Assembly: GCF_000758755.1 (NCBI RefSeq)
Contig: NZ_JRMV01000275.1
Location: forward strand, 124,001-188,000
Origin: Actinomyces sp. S6-Spd3
Lineage (GTDB): Bacteria; Actinomycetota; Actinomycetes; Actinomycetales; Actinomycetaceae
DNA length: 64,000 nt
Direction of reading: 5' to 3'
The notes under the pieces are model-generated. The model was not told the origin of the DNA and did not search any database. It worked only from the letters and a program-made list of their open reading frames with translations. Of the stretch, positions 52,126 to 61,851 are shown piece after piece. The first letter of the stretch is position 1, and every line of letters starts with the position of its first letter. The position numbers and the translations under genes are program-made.

Positions 52126-52815
52126 GTGAGCAGCGACACAGAATTGACCGAGCGGCAAATCGAGATTCTGCGCCTGATTAACACCGAAGTACGCACTCGC
52201 GGTTTCCCTCCATCGGTGCGAGAAATCGCGCAGGTCGTTGGATTGTCTTCCCCATCAACCGTCAAGCATCACCTCGACACTCTCGAGCGTTTGGGCTTCC
52301 TCCAGAAGGTGCCCGGACTTCCTCGTGCACTTGAAGTCTCAGAACTTGGCAAATCCGTTTTAGGGGAAGACAAAGAACCGAAGAATCCAGACTCCACAAA
52401 AGTCGTCACAGTTGAAATTCCCACTGCTCACGTTGACGAAGAAGCTTCAGCAATTCCTCTTGTCGGAAGAATTGCAGCAGGCGCTCCCATTACAGCGGAA
52501 CAAGCAATCGAGGACATCTTTGAACTCCCCACCCGCCTCACAGGCCACGGGGAACTCTTCATGCTTGAAGTACACGGAGACTCTATGGTCGATGCCGGTA
52601 TCCTCGACGGAGATTTCGTCGTCATCCGCAGCCAGTCAACAGCTCTCAACGGGCAATTCGTTGCGGCAATGATCGACGGGGAAGCAACCGTGAAGGAGTT
52701 TTCACGCACTCAGGGTCACGTCTGGCTGCTCCCCCACAACGAAAACTACGCCCCCATCCCGGGCGATGAATCGACAATTATGGGAAGAGTAGTCACCGTT
52801 ATTCGTTCGCTCTAA
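52126..52815 (+). CDS. lexA: LexA repressor
   Basis: SOS repressor and self-cleaving serine peptidase, 229 aa. The winged HTH domain (L-T-E-R-Q-I-E-I-L-R-L-I, then P-P-S-V-R-E-I-A, then S-P-S-T-V-K-H-H-L) is followed by a linker. The cleavage site is Ala118-Gly119 in I-A-A-G-A-P, and the catalytic pair is Ser153 (G-D-S-M-V-D) and Lys190 (A-T-V-K-E-F). GTG 52126 is chosen for GAAGGA seven bases upstream; a TTG seven codons earlier is weaker. Confidence 0.97.
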   Translation: MSSDTELTERQIEILRLINTEVRTRGFPPSVREIAQVVGLSSPSTVKHHLDTLERLGFLQKVPGLPRALEVSELGKSVLGEDKEPKNPDSTKVVTVEIPTAHVDEEASAIPLVGRIAAGAPITAEQAIEDIFELPTRLTGHGELFMLEVHGDSMVDAGILDGDFVVIRSQSTALNGQFVAAMIDGEATVKEFSRTQGHVWLLPHNENYAPIPGDESTIMGRVVTVIRSL

Positions 52816-52825
52816 AACATAATAG

Positions 52826-52858
52826 TTGTGGCCAAGGCATCCTATGCCTTGGCCACAA
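52826..52858. terminator. Hairpin between convergent lexA and ldh
   Basis: TTGTGGCCAAGGCAT, CCT loop and its exact complement form a 15-bp perfect stem in the 67-base convergent gap. The T-rich tail is poor on both strands, but position and stem strength suit a shared terminator. Confidence 0.7.
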
Positions 52859-52882
52859 ACCTTTCAGTGAACAGCGGAGCGC

Positions 52883-53869
52883 TCAGAAGCCCAGATCGCG
52901 AGCAACCTGACGCAGACGCGTTGCAGATTCGGTCAAACCGTCACGCTCAGCCAGCGTCAAAGGCGGATTCAACACGCGCCCAGCGCCTTCTCGCCCAACC
53001 AGTGTCGGCGCAGCCATGCAGACATCCGAGATTCCTTCCCAATCTTCCAAGAGGGTCGAAATCGTCAGGACCCGGTTTTCATCACGAAGCACCGCGCGAG
53101 CAATGTTCGAAGCAGCCAAGCCAATTGCGTAGTTCGTTGCACCCTTGCCTTCAATAATCTTGTAAGCGGAGTTCACAACGTCCAGTGCGATTTGCTGACG
53201 CAGCTCAGCGTCAAAAAGCTTGCCAGACAGGGTCGGTCCCCAGTGACGCAAGGGCACGTTGCCAATCTCAGCAGAGGACCACAGTGCCACCTCGGAATCG
53301 CCGTGTTCACCAGCGACATAGGCGTGAATATTCTGCGTTGCGACTCCGGTTTCCAAAGAGACTAAGTAGCGCAGGCGTGAAGTGTCCAAAACGGTACCCG
53401 AACCAAAAACCTGGTTACGAGGAAGGCCCGTAATCTTGAGCGCGGCGTAGGTGACAACGTCAACCGGGTTCGTGATGAACATATAGCGCGCTTCGGGAGC
53501 GACGTTGAGAAGGTTGGGCAAAATCTTGCGCATCAAGTCAACGGTGGATCCGGCCAATTCCAGACGAGACTGCCCGGGCTTCTGCTTCGCTCCGGCAGTG
53601 ACGATCACCAGGTCAGCGCCGCGAACGATCTCCACGTCGTCGGATCCCTCTACGGAACCGGAGGGCGTGAATTGGATACCGTGCGCCATATCCAAGGCTT
53701 CAGCTTCCACCTTGGGCTTATTGATGTCATGAAGGACGATGTCACGAGCATCCCCGCGCATCAAACAGGCATAAGCGACAGCAGTACCGACCGCACCGGC
53801 ACCAACAATTGCGATCTTCGAAGGACGGCCTGAAGATCCGGGATACAGACTTTGAGCATGGGTGGGCAT
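52883..53869 (-). CDS. ldh: L-lactate dehydrogenase
   Basis: Cytoplasmic enzyme reducing pyruvate to L-lactate with NADH. It is 328 aa. The NAD fold begins I-A-I-V-G-A-G-A-V-G-T-A, the active-site region has the catalytic His in G-E-H-G-D-S-E, and the substrate-binding Arg segment precedes N-P-V-D-V-V-T-Y. ATG 53869 has the strong site AGGAGGT; 15 in-frame codons upstream are not used. Malate dehydrogenase is less likely because of the H-G-D-S-E context and the L-LDH-type end. Confidence 0.94.
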   Translation of the reverse strand: MPTHAQSLYPGSSGRPSKIAIVGAGAVGTAVAYACLMRGDARDIVLHDINKPKVEAEALDMAHGIQFTPSGSVEGSDDVEIVRGADLVIVTAGAKQKPGQSRLELAGSTVDLMRKILPNLLNVAPEARYMFITNPVDVVTYAALKITGLPRNQVFGSGTVLDTSRLRYLVSLETGVATQNIHAYVAGEHGDSEVALWSSAEIGNVPLRHWGPTLSGKLFDAELRQQIALDVVNSAYKIIEGKGATNYAIGLAASNIARAVLRDENRVLTISTLLEDWEGISDVCMAAPTLVGREGAGRVLNPPLTLAERDGLTESATRLRQVARDLGF

Positions 53870-53964
53870 GAATGACCTCCTAAACGACTGAGCACGTCTA
53901 TTGTTGCAGATCACTCAAGCGGATGACAGGGCTAAACTCCCACTTAGCGGTGAGTTGTACCGCT

Positions 53965-55914
53965 TTATTTTTCTGGCAAATCCGCCTGTAAACGCTCAAG
54001 GGCAGAGCAGGCAACATCAATGTCGTGTGTTGGCCAGAGCTTAGGCATGGAAGCACGGATATAAGCACCATAATTCCGTGTCGCAAGGCGTGAATCCAAA
54101 ACTGCAACGACTCCACGATCTTCGTGTGATCGAAGTAAACGTCCGGCTCCCTGCGCCATCATGAGGGCCGCGTGATTGACACTCACCTGCCAAAAGCCAC
54201 TCTGCCGCTGTCGATCAGCATCTCGCGTCAGGGCCTTGACCATGGGGTTGTGAGGATGCGGAAATGGAATTTTGTCGATGACAACGAGGCGACACGCATC
54301 TCCAACCACATCAACGCCTTGCCACAAAGACATCGTTCCTACAAGAACTGAATCACGTTCGCGACGGAAACGTTTGATCAAAGTACTCAGTGAGTCCTCA
54401 CCTTGGAGCATGACGTCTTTCATCCCATCAGCTCGAAGCTGCTCAGCTCCCGCACGGGCACCTTTCCACGAGGAAAAAAGCACAAGAGCACCACCGCCAC
54501 TGGCACGCACCAGACGACTCATGTGTTCCAAAGAGTCAACGCTGGGGCCTTCTGGACGAGGAGCGGGAAGCGAAGCGGCGATATAGAGGATTCCCTGTTT
54601 GGCCGCATCGAAAGGAGAACCTACATCGATCCCCTTCCACGGCAGAGGCGCCATCATAACCCCAGTCTTGTAGGCAAGAGGCTCGAAGCTATCTCCCAAG
54701 CGCAAGGTCGCCGAAGTCAGAATCGTCGGCTTTTCCCCAAAGGCATGCTCGGCAAGGGCGGGGGCAACATGCAGAGGGGCGATCACAAGTTCACTGAGGC
54801 CTCGATCATCATCTTGCTCAATCCAGGTCACGCTCTTTTCGGGATCTCTCCCCCACGCAACTCCCACCTGCGCAAGCTGGTCAAGGAGGGACTTCACCAT
54901 GACTTTTGCTGTTGCCTCTAACTGCTGCTCGCTGGATTGCGTCTCCAAATCACGGCAAGCCGAGTCAAAGGAAGAAAGAATCCCCGATAGCGGTGCACGG
55001 TCATCAAGAAGCCCAGTTGGAAGAGTGCGAATCACCGAATCGAGCTGGGCACCCACACTTTCCAGTGCCGAGGTGTCCATCGAAGCCAACGAACGCAAGC
55101 GCCTCGAGATCCTTGAAAGCATCTTCACGGACAGCGACACTGAGGCTTGTTCACGCACCCTGTCAGCGAGTTCATGGGCCTCGTCGACCGCGAGCGCGCC
55201 GATCGGACCGAAGAGGTCCCCCTCGCCTAGGGCATTGATTCCAAGAAGAGAATGGTTCGTCACGACGACATCAGCATCTTGGGCCAGCTCGCGCGCCATT
55301 TGAGGAAAGCAGTTGTCAATCATTGGACACTGCTTTCCAAGGCATTCCAAGCTTGACACTGACACCTGCGACCATGCACGATCATCCACCCCGGGGTCAA
55401 GCTCATCGCGGTCCCCTGTTTCGGTGTCTCCAGCCCACGATCGAAGCCGAAGTATCTGTGCGCCCATTTCAGTGGTATGGGTTCCCTCTTCGTCTTCGCT
55501 TTGCTCAGGTCCCATGTCGAAAAGGGTTCCTTCGAGAGGGTATCCCCCGCCAAGACGATAGTTACACAGGTAGTTATTCCAGCCTTTCAGGAGAGCAACA
55601 CGAGGCCGCCGACCGCTCGTTGCTTCAATGGCATCGGCTGCTACCGGCGCATCTTTCGTGAGGATCTGGTGCTGGAGGTTCTTTGTCGCAGTCGAGACAA
55701 GGACACGCTCGTCTCGATTCATCGCAAAGTCCATGAGGGGAATCAAATACCCCAGGGATTTACCCGTTCCGGTCCCCGCCTGAACAAGCAGGTTCTCTGG
55801 CGCGGCAAGTGCATCACATATTGCACTTACCATGGTTTCTTGCCCGGGCCGCGGGGAACCACCAATATCGCTGAGAGCTCGATTGAGTGCTTTGAGCGAA
55901 GACCCGCGACTCAC
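53965..55914 (-). CDS. DinG/XPD-family ATP-dependent DNA helicase
   Basis: 649-aa superfamily 2 helicase. Walker A G-T-G-T-G-K-S is near residue 46, the D-E-A-H box is in A-V-D-E-A-H-E, and the C-terminal motif reads G-R-L-L-R-S. Four cysteines fit the Fe-S cluster of the family: Y-L-C-N-Y, then C-L-G-K-Q-C-P-M-I-D-N-C. The start overlaps the hflX stop by 4 bases. Homologues remove R-loops and help repair. The dinG name is a family-level call. Confidence 0.92.
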   Translation of the reverse strand: MSRGSSLKALNRALSDIGGSPRPGQETMVSAICDALAAPENLLVQAGTGTGKSLGYLIPLMDFAMNRDERVLVSTATKNLQHQILTKDAPVAADAIEATSGRRPRVALLKGWNNYLCNYRLGGGYPLEGTLFDMGPEQSEDEEGTHTTEMGAQILRLRSWAGDTETGDRDELDPGVDDRAWSQVSVSSLECLGKQCPMIDNCFPQMARELAQDADVVVTNHSLLGINALGEGDLFGPIGALAVDEAHELADRVREQASVSLSVKMLSRISRRLRSLASMDTSALESVGAQLDSVIRTLPTGLLDDRAPLSGILSSFDSACRDLETQSSEQQLEATAKVMVKSLLDQLAQVGVAWGRDPEKSVTWIEQDDDRGLSELVIAPLHVAPALAEHAFGEKPTILTSATLRLGDSFEPLAYKTGVMMAPLPWKGIDVGSPFDAAKQGILYIAASLPAPRPEGPSVDSLEHMSRLVRASGGGALVLFSSWKGARAGAEQLRADGMKDVMLQGEDSLSTLIKRFRRERDSVLVGTMSLWQGVDVVGDACRLVVIDKIPFPHPHNPMVKALTRDADRQRQSGFWQVSVNHAALMMAQGAGRLLRSHEDRGVVAVLDSRLATRNYGAYIRASMPKLWPTHDIDVACSALERLQADLPEK

Positions 55915-57428
55915 GACTCATCCTTTTCGGCGCCGCTCGCGTCTTCGCCTGCCAAGCCTTCAGAGTAGGCAACAGCGCGCACCGCTGCAGCTAAAGCACC
56001 CCCAACGCGTGCCCGAATGCGTTGTCCCTGTTCGAGATAATCTTCGAAGATGAGTTCTCCTTCTTCGTGCACTCGATGGATCAAAGCGCCATGAGCATAG
56101 GGAACGACACAATCAATGACTTCGGTTGGCCGTGGGAGCATGTCGGCAATCGCATGCTGGAGCTCAGCGATCCCCTCCCCTGTGGCCGCGCTGACAAGCA
56201 CGGCGTGGGGAACCAAGGAACGTACGAATGCTCGTTGTTCGGAGGAAGCGAGATCGACCTTGTTAAAGACAATCAGTTCTGGGATGTCCCGCGCCCCGTC
56301 AATCGTCTCAAAAACGGAATGCACCGCTTGAATCTGCCCAACGGGATCAGGGTGTGCGGCATCAACAACGTGGACGATAACGTCAGCTTGCCCCACTTCT
56401 TCCAAAGTCGAGCGAAAAGCCTCGACAAGCTGAGTGGGAAGACGCGAGACAAAACCGACGGTGTCGGAAAGCGTGTACGCGCGTCCGTCTTCGGTCTGAG
56501 TGCGTCGAACAGTAGGATCCAAGGTCGCAAATAGAGCATCTTCAACCAGCACTCCCGCCCCGGTTAAAGCATTGAGAAGTGTCGATTTCCCAGCATTCGT
56601 GTAACCGGCAATCGCAACCGCCGGAATTTTCGAGCGCTCGCGATTGGCGCGCTGAGCGCGGCGCGCCGGCTCCATCCGACGGATTTGCTCGCGCAGCTTC
56701 GCCATTCGAGTACGAATGCGACGACGATCCAATTCGATTTTTGTCTCACCTGGACCACGTGAACCGATGCCTTCACCTGAAGCAACTCGTCCACCGGCTT
56801 GGCGAGACATCGATTCGCCCCAACCACGCAATCGTGGAAGAAGATACTCAAGTTGTGCCAGCTCAACTTGAGCCTTGCCTTCACGTGATTTAGCGTGCTG
56901 TGCAAAAATATCCAAGATCAACGCAGTGCGATCAACAACCTTCACTTTGACGACATCTTCAAGACCACGGCGTTGCGAAGGAGCCAAATCTCCATCGACA
57001 ATCACGGTATCAGCCCCGTCTGCCGCGACAAGTTCGGCAAGTTCACGTGCTTTTCCCGAGCCTAAATAAGTTGCTGGATCAGGATGGCTTCGTTTCTGAA
57101 TCACACCATCAAGAACTTGAGATCCTGCTGTCTGTGCCAAAGCAGCGAGCTCACGCAGCGAGTTTTCTGCTTCTTCTTCACTCCCGCTTGTCCGCAAGCC
57201 AACAAGAACAACTTTTTCAAGGCGAATTTGCCGGTACTCGACCTCTGAGATTTCTTCAAGTTCCGTCGACAAACCTTGGATACGCCTGGTACCTGCTCGT
57301 GCCTCTCGCTCGAGTTCACCGGCTTGCGAGTAGTGTTCTTGCCCTGCTGTCGATTCCAATGCGGTTCCGGTACGCGCAAGAATTCGCGCGACAACGCCTC
57401 GTGCCCGCTCAGTGGAATCTTCTGACAT
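55911..57428 (-). CDS. hflX: GTPase HflX
   Basis: Ribosome-associated GTPase that splits stalled or heat-damaged ribosomes. The 505-aa product starts at ATG 57428 (M-S-E-D-S-T-E-R-A-R-G) after TGGAGACG. An N-terminal HflX domain (L-E-K-V-V-L-V-G-L near residue 70, S-H-P-D-P-A-T-Y-L-G-S-G-K near 115) precedes a coiled coil and the G domain with G-Y-T-N-A-G-K-S, D-T-V-G-F-V and F-N-K-V-D. A frame open for 148 more codons upstream is antisense to the neighbouring gene and rejected. Confidence 0.96.
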   Translation of the reverse strand: MSEDSTERARGVVARILARTGTALESTAGQEHYSQAGELEREARAGTRRIQGLSTELEEISEVEYRQIRLEKVVLVGLRTSGSEEEAENSLRELAALAQTAGSQVLDGVIQKRSHPDPATYLGSGKARELAELVAADGADTVIVDGDLAPSQRRGLEDVVKVKVVDRTALILDIFAQHAKSREGKAQVELAQLEYLLPRLRGWGESMSRQAGGRVASGEGIGSRGPGETKIELDRRRIRTRMAKLREQIRRMEPARRAQRANRERSKIPAVAIAGYTNAGKSTLLNALTGAGVLVEDALFATLDPTVRRTQTEDGRAYTLSDTVGFVSRLPTQLVEAFRSTLEEVGQADVIVHVVDAAHPDPVGQIQAVHSVFETIDGARDIPELIVFNKVDLASSEQRAFVRSLVPHAVLVSAATGEGIAELQHAIADMLPRPTEVIDCVVPYAHGALIHRVHEEGELIFEDYLEQGQRIRARVGGALAAAVRAVAYSEGLAGEDASGAEKDES

Positions 57429-57542
57429 CAATCGTCTCCAAAAGTCGTGAGAATAGTGTTTTCTATTTTCCCATGTTTGCTGTCTTCTCGGGCTTCCTTG
57501 TGGACAAGTCGCGTTGTTTCGCTGCTCCCACCCCACGTCAAG

Positions 57543-57548
57543 TAGTCT
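57543..57548 (+). promoter_or_regulatory. -10 element consistent with a leaderless RsmC-like gene
   Basis: TAGTCT ends 7 bases before the GTG at 57556, and no ribosome-binding sequence precedes that start. No clear -35 is seen. Confidence 0.4.
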
Positions 57549-57555
57549 TAACAGC

Positions 57556-58173
57556 GTGGATGAACAGTACTTCACCGATTCGCAACCAGCCTCCGCCGAC
57601 GAACTGCATCTTCTTCGCGACCATGTTCGGGGCTTCGACCTCGAAATGTGGGTAAGCGATCGCGTTTTTTCTGGCGGACGCATTGACTTGGGGACACGCC
57701 AGCTCATTGCCGAGGCCCCCGATCTTCCCGCGCGTGGAACCTTCCTTGATTTGGGCTGCGGCTGGGGTCCCCTTGCTGTCACGATGGCTCTGGAGTCTCC
57801 CGAGGCCAGTGTGTGGGCGGTCGACGTTAACTCTCGCGCAGTCGATCTGACCGCACGCAACGCCTCTCTCAATGAGGCAGATAATGTTCAAGCACTCCAC
57901 GCCGAGGAAGCCTTAAAAATCGTTGCGGCTCAGGGAGTAACCTTTGATGTCATTTGGTCAAACCCGCCAATCCGCATCGGTAAGAAAGCTCTCCACGAGT
58001 TACTGACCACGTGGCTTTCCCTTTTGAGCCACGACGGTGTCGCCTACCTTGTCGTTCAAAAGAACCTTGGGGCGGATTCTTTGACTTCGTGGCTTTGCGA
58101 TCAGGGGTTTCCTTCCGAAAAGATTGCGTCAAAGAAGGGCTACCGGATTATCGAGGTGCGCGCCCAGGCCTAA
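57556..58173 (+). CDS. RsmC-like class I SAM methyltransferase
   Basis: 205-aa protein of the MTS (small methyltransferase) family, similar to the catalytic half of RsmC, which modifies G1207 of 16S rRNA. It has F-S-G-G-R-I-D-L-G-T-R near residue 35, the SAM motif F-L-D-L-G-C-G-W-G-P near 62, an acidic loop A-V-D-V-N and the catalytic N-P-P-I-R motif near 137. It lacks the N-terminal half of E. coli RsmC. It is divergent from hflX and convergent with miaA. The substrate is inferred. Confidence 0.87.
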   Translation: MDEQYFTDSQPASADELHLLRDHVRGFDLEMWVSDRVFSGGRIDLGTRQLIAEAPDLPARGTFLDLGCGWGPLAVTMALESPEASVWAVDVNSRAVDLTARNASLNEADNVQALHAEEALKIVAAQGVTFDVIWSNPPIRIGKKALHELLTTWLSLLSHDGVAYLVVQKNLGADSLTSWLCDQGFPSEKIASKKGYRIIEVRAQA

Positions 58174-58204
58174 AAGCTGCGAAGTCGCCTTCTTGAACCA
58201 CGGC

Positions 58205-59215
58205 CTATGCGATATCAAAAAGAGAGCAGGAGCGAAGGACGGTTTCTCGCGCAAGGCTAAGCGCGGCCTCGGCAGACATGGAAGTGTCACGCGAGGAACG
58301 ATCAATCCACACAATGCGCGGGTCGCGACGCAACCACTTGATCTGCCTGCGCGCAAGCTGTCTGGTGGCTAGGGCAACAGAGTCAATCGCCTGCTCAGTT
58401 GTGAGTTCTCCATCAATAACCGCGAGCGCTTGAGCATAGCCAGTTGCTTTTGCGGCAGTTTTTGCTGCCCTCAAACCTTGCTTGTCCAGTTCTCGTGTTT
58501 CCTCGACAAGCCCCTGCTCAAACATCACCTGTGTACGCAGCCAAATCCGTTGATCAAGTTCTTCAAGCGGCCAGCGTAGAGCAATCATGACCGCCGGCGC
58601 AGCATACACATACTGAGGCATCGACGAGGAGAAGGGCTTTCCAGTCAGCTCGATCACTTCAAGTGCGCGGATGATCCGCCGAGCGTTATGCGCATCGATA
58701 CGTGAGGCAGAAAGAGGGTCCAATTCTTCGAGGCGCGCAAAGAGCTGCTCCACTCCCCCAGGACTTCGTGATTCTTCCTCGAGCCTGCTGCGTAGCTCCA
58801 TATCGGTACCGGGAAAATCTAAATGGTCTAAAAGAGCACGCTGGTATAGTCCAGAACCACCTGCAACAACAGTCAGGTTTGAACGCGCGTGAATCTGCGC
58901 AATGTCTGCTCGTGCGTATTTTTGATATGCGGCAACGGAGGCCTCGTCACTGATATCAAGGACATCGATCTGATGATGCGGAATTCCTCGACGTTCGTTG
59001 AGCGGAGTTTTAGCCGTGCCGATATCCATTCCGCGATACAGCTGAAGCGCGTCGGCTGATACGAGTTCGCCTTGCTTGGCCCCCATCTCCTGCGGGAGTA
59101 GTTGCGCAAGGTCTAGCGCAAGATCGCTCTTTCCCGAGGCCGTCGGTCCGACGAGCGCAACAATTAAGTTACGCTCTGCTCCAAGCCGCGCAGTTGGGGT
59201 TTCGCGGTCGATCAT
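58205..59215 (-). CDS. miaA: tRNA dimethylallyltransferase
   Basis: Adds a dimethylallyl group to A37 of tRNAs reading U-starting codons. The protein is 336 aa. The P-loop V-G-P-T-A-S-G-K-S-D is near residue 22, followed by D-A-L-Q-L-Y-R-G-M-D-I-G-T-A-K, H-H-Q-I-D and G-G-S-G-L-Y. It starts on the last base of the miaB stop (TAATG), so the two steps of the same tRNA modification are translationally coupled. Confidence 0.96.
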   Translation of the reverse strand: MIDRETPTARLGAERNLIVALVGPTASGKSDLALDLAQLLPQEMGAKQGELVSADALQLYRGMDIGTAKTPLNERRGIPHHQIDVLDISDEASVAAYQKYARADIAQIHARSNLTVVAGGSGLYQRALLDHLDFPGTDMELRSRLEEESRSPGGVEQLFARLEELDPLSASRIDAHNARRIIRALEVIELTGKPFSSSMPQYVYAAPAVMIALRWPLEELDQRIWLRTQVMFEQGLVEETRELDKQGLRAAKTAAKATGYAQALAVIDGELTTEQAIDSVALATRQLARRQIKWLRRDPRIVWIDRSSRDTSMSAEAALSLARETVLRSCSLFDIA

Positions 59216-60747
59216 TACGCCCCTGAGGAACCGACGCGGATCCGCGGAATTCCCAAAGAAATCTTTGAGTCTTCCTCATGGGCTTGACGCGCCTGCCAAG
59301 CATCGCCTGCGCGTGTACGACGTAATTCAAAGAGCCCGCCCTCTTCTAAGGCAGAGTCGGCAATGAGGTGATGGGGAGCGCCATAAGTGACGCGCGCACG
59401 GAGCATATCCCCGGGACGAGGCCGATCGGCTTCACTCATACCAAGAGGAAGAGCGACGTGGACCAAACGATTGTCGCGCGCGCGACCAGAAATGCGGTGT
59501 GTGCTGCCGTCCTTTCGACCTTCGCCCGCGGCGACAAGGACTTCGACTTCCTGTCCAGCCAGAGCCGCATTGTCTTCTGCGCAAATACGCTCTTGGAGCG
59601 CAAGGAGGCGCTTGTATCTTTCGAGTGCGATGTCTTGGGGCACTTGATCGTCACGGTCAGCAGCTGGAGTTCCGGGGCGCGGCGAGTAGAGGAATGTAAA
59701 GGCTGAGGTGAAGCGAGCTTCTTCAACGACTTCCAGAGTCTGTTGGAAGTCTTCCTCTGTTTCACCGGGGAATCCGACAATGATGTCAGTTGTAATGGCA
59801 GCGTCTGGGATTGCTGCACGTACGCGTGACAGAATCCCCATGAAACGTTCACGACGGTAGGAACGCCGCATCTGTCGCAAGATTGCATCCGAGCCTGATT
59901 GAAGGGGCATGTGTAAGGAGGGCATGACCGTCGGGGTCTGTGCCATCGCTTCGATGACGTCGTCGGTAAAAGCTGCGGGATGCGGACTGGTGAAGCGCAC
60001 ACGCTCGAGGCCTTCGATCTGTCCCACTGCCCGCAAGAGGTCAGAGAAGGCACCTCGTTGTCCGAAGCTCACGCCATAAGAATTGACGTTTTGCCCCAAG
60101 AGAGTGATTTCGATGGCGCCTTCATCAACGACGGCCTGGACTTCTTCGAGAATCTCACCGGGACGGCGGTCTCTTTCTTTTCCTCGCAGATGGGGAACGA
60201 TGCAGAAGGTGCAGGTGTTATTGCAACCAACTGAAATCGATACCCACGCCGCGTACGCGCTTTCACGATGAGTAGGAAGCGTTGAGGGGAAGACCTTCAG
60301 CGACTCTTCAATTTCTACTGCGGCCTGGCGGTTGTGCTCGGCTCGGCGCAATAGAGCGGGGAGCACATCGATATTGTGAGTGCCGAAAACCGCATCAACC
60401 CAGGGTGCCTTCTCGATGATGCCATCGCGCATTTGCTGAGCGAGGCATCCTCCGACAGCAATCTGCATTCCGGGACGTTCGCGCTTGACTGCTGCTAATT
60501 GTCCAAGATTGCCGAAAAGACGTGTGGCGGCATTTTCACGAACGGAGCAGGTGTTAATGACGATAACGTCCGCGCCCATGTCTCCCGCATCTGTTGCTCG
60601 CGCAGCTGCGGCGGGTACGCGTTCGACAGGAACCAGACCTGCCTTCTCTAAAAGCCCTGAAATACGTTCAGAGTCGTGCTCATTCATCTGGCACCCAAGG
60701 GTGCGCACCGCATAGGTCCGCGGGAAGTCCATCATTTCAACACTCAT
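59215..60747 (-). CDS. miaB: tRNA-2-methylthio-N6-dimethylallyladenosine synthase
   Basis: Radical SAM methylthiotransferase acting on the MiaA product at A37. The 510-aa protein has the UPF0004 domain ([15 protein letters not shown] near residue 14, with further Cys in N-T-C-S-V-R and G-G-C-L-A-Q), the radical SAM site C-N-N-T-C-T-F-C near 178 and a C-terminal TRAM domain. The ATG at 60747 lacks a ribosome site; TAGAAT sits 8 bases upstream, so an extra leaderless transcript is possible. A longer in-frame extension would run into cinA and is rejected. Confidence 0.96.
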   Translation of the reverse strand: MSVEMMDFPRTYAVRTLGCQMNEHDSERISGLLEKAGLVPVERVPAAAARATDAGDMGADVIVINTCSVRENAATRLFGNLGQLAAVKRERPGMQIAVGGCLAQQMRDGIIEKAPWVDAVFGTHNIDVLPALLRRAEHNRQAAVEIEESLKVFPSTLPTHRESAYAAWVSISVGCNNTCTFCIVPHLRGKERDRRPGEILEEVQAVVDEGAIEITLLGQNVNSYGVSFGQRGAFSDLLRAVGQIEGLERVRFTSPHPAAFTDDVIEAMAQTPTVMPSLHMPLQSGSDAILRQMRRSYRRERFMGILSRVRAAIPDAAITTDIIVGFPGETEEDFQQTLEVVEEARFTSAFTFLYSPRPGTPAADRDDQVPQDIALERYKRLLALQERICAEDNAALAGQEVEVLVAAGEGRKDGSTHRISGRARDNRLVHVALPLGMSEADRPRPGDMLRARVTYGAPHHLIADSALEEGGLFELRRTRAGDAWQARQAHEEDSKISLGIPRIRVGSSGA

Positions 60748-60758
60748 CGTCGGAAATT

Positions 60759-61259
60759 CTAACGTGCCGAGGCCAAAAGTTCCGTCTTGAGGAGATCGCT
60801 GAGAAGAGCAAGCGCGCCACACACTGCACCCGCTCGCACCTGATCGCGCTCCCCCGACAGATTCAGCTGCCGTGAAGTACTTCCTCCGTTCCATGCGCAA
60901 GCAACGAAAACAGTACCGGCCGGGTGCCCGTCCGAGGGCCCGGGACCGGCAACTCCAGTCGTTGAGAGTGCAAAATCTGAATCCATGAGTGAGCGAACCC
61001 CCATGGCCATCTGCTTCGCAACTTCCGGATCAACCGGCCCGGTAGCTGCTAACCTCCGCTCACTTACTCCCAACACTGAGTGCTTCGTATCTGTTGCATA
61101 GGTGCACACTCCCCCGCGAAATACGTGAGAGGCACCCGGCACTTCCACAAATGCGGCCGCAAGCAAGCCGCCCGTAAGGGATTCAGCGACGGCGATAGTT
61201 TTCTTGTGCGCCTCAAGCAAATTAATCAGTTCCGCGCACGATACTTCTTCACAGCTCAT
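60759..61259 (-). CDS. CinA C-terminal-type nicotinamide-nucleotide amidohydrolase
   Basis: 166-aa stand-alone CinA-C (PncC-type) domain that deamidates NMN in pyridine nucleotide salvage. It shows [25 protein letters not shown] and G-T-V-F-V-A. The COG1058 half of full-length CinA is missing, which is common. ATG 61259 (M-S-C-E-E) is chosen for GAGGA upstream; it overlaps recX by 11 bases. In many actinobacteria this gene lies by pgsA; here it sits between recX and miaB. Confidence 0.9.
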   Translation of the reverse strand: MSCEEVSCAELINLLEAHKKTIAVAESLTGGLLAAAFVEVPGASHVFRGGVCTYATDTKHSVLGVSERRLAATGPVDPEVAKQMAMGVRSLMDSDFALSTTGVAGPGPSDGHPAGTVFVACAWNGGSTSRQLNLSGERDQVRAGAVCGALALLSDLLKTELLASAR

Positions 61260-61848
61260 CGCAGTCCTCACTTTCAAGCAGTTCGTCAATGACGCGAATA
61301 CACACTTGAGGTGCGTACCCTTTTCGAGCGAGCATCGAAAAAAGTCGCCGACGAATCACCTGTCGATCATGCATCGTCAGTGAGCGTATCTTCTTTTCTG
61401 CCAACGCATGCGCCCGTGAATACTCTTCGTCAGCATCAATTTCTGAGAGTACTTGGGCAATGATCTGCGAGGAAAGTCCCTTACGGGAAAGATCCATCTT
61501 GAGTGCAGATCCAGTTTTTCCTCCGGCTTCAAAACGCCCCCGAGCAAAAGCGCGAGCAAAGGCAAGGTCGTCGACAAGACCAAGCTCTGCCAAGCGTTCG
61601 ATGACCTCGCGTGCGGTCTCAGAGGAAAAACCCCGCGAAGTCATCGCGCTTTCGAGCTCGTGTTGTGAGCGAGCGCGCACATCGAGTTGACGCAGCGCGA
61701 CTTCTTTTGCGGCGTCAAATGCTGCCTTACCTTCTAGGGCAGCATTGCGTTCACGCATAAGAGCCTGTCGCTGGGCGGGGCTACGAGTGCGTTCACGCGG
61801 ACGCACATCTTCCTCAGATGTTGTTTCCGGGTCGTAGTAGCGGACCAT
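61249..61848 (-). CDS. recX: RecA regulatory protein RecX
   Basis: Modulator that binds inside the RecA filament groove and limits its activity. The 199-aa protein has three tandem helical repeats: A-L-R-Q-L-D-V-R-A-R-S-Q-H-E-L, F-A-R-A-F-A-R-G-R and the third with R-R-R-L-F-S-M-L-A-R-K-G-Y. The N-terminal 40 residues are Arg/Glu-rich. It starts 3 bases after the recA stop. Confidence 0.94.
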   Translation of the reverse strand: MVRYYDPETTSEEDVRPRERTRSPAQRQALMRERNAALEGKAAFDAAKEVALRQLDVRARSQHELESAMTSRGFSSETAREVIERLAELGLVDDLAFARAFARGRFEAGGKTGSALKMDLSRKGLSSQIIAQVLSEIDADEEYSRAHALAEKKIRSLTMHDRQVIRRRLFSMLARKGYAPQVCIRVIDELLESEDCDEL

Positions 61849-61851
61849 TGA

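Noticed and set aside
57429-57872. 148-codon N-terminal extension of HflX
   Set aside because: It is antisense to the RsmC-like gene and Arg/Ser-rich without homology; HflX begins at 57428.
60748-60900. 51-codon N-terminal extension of MiaB
   Set aside because: It overlaps the end of cinA in another frame and precedes the conserved start of the family.
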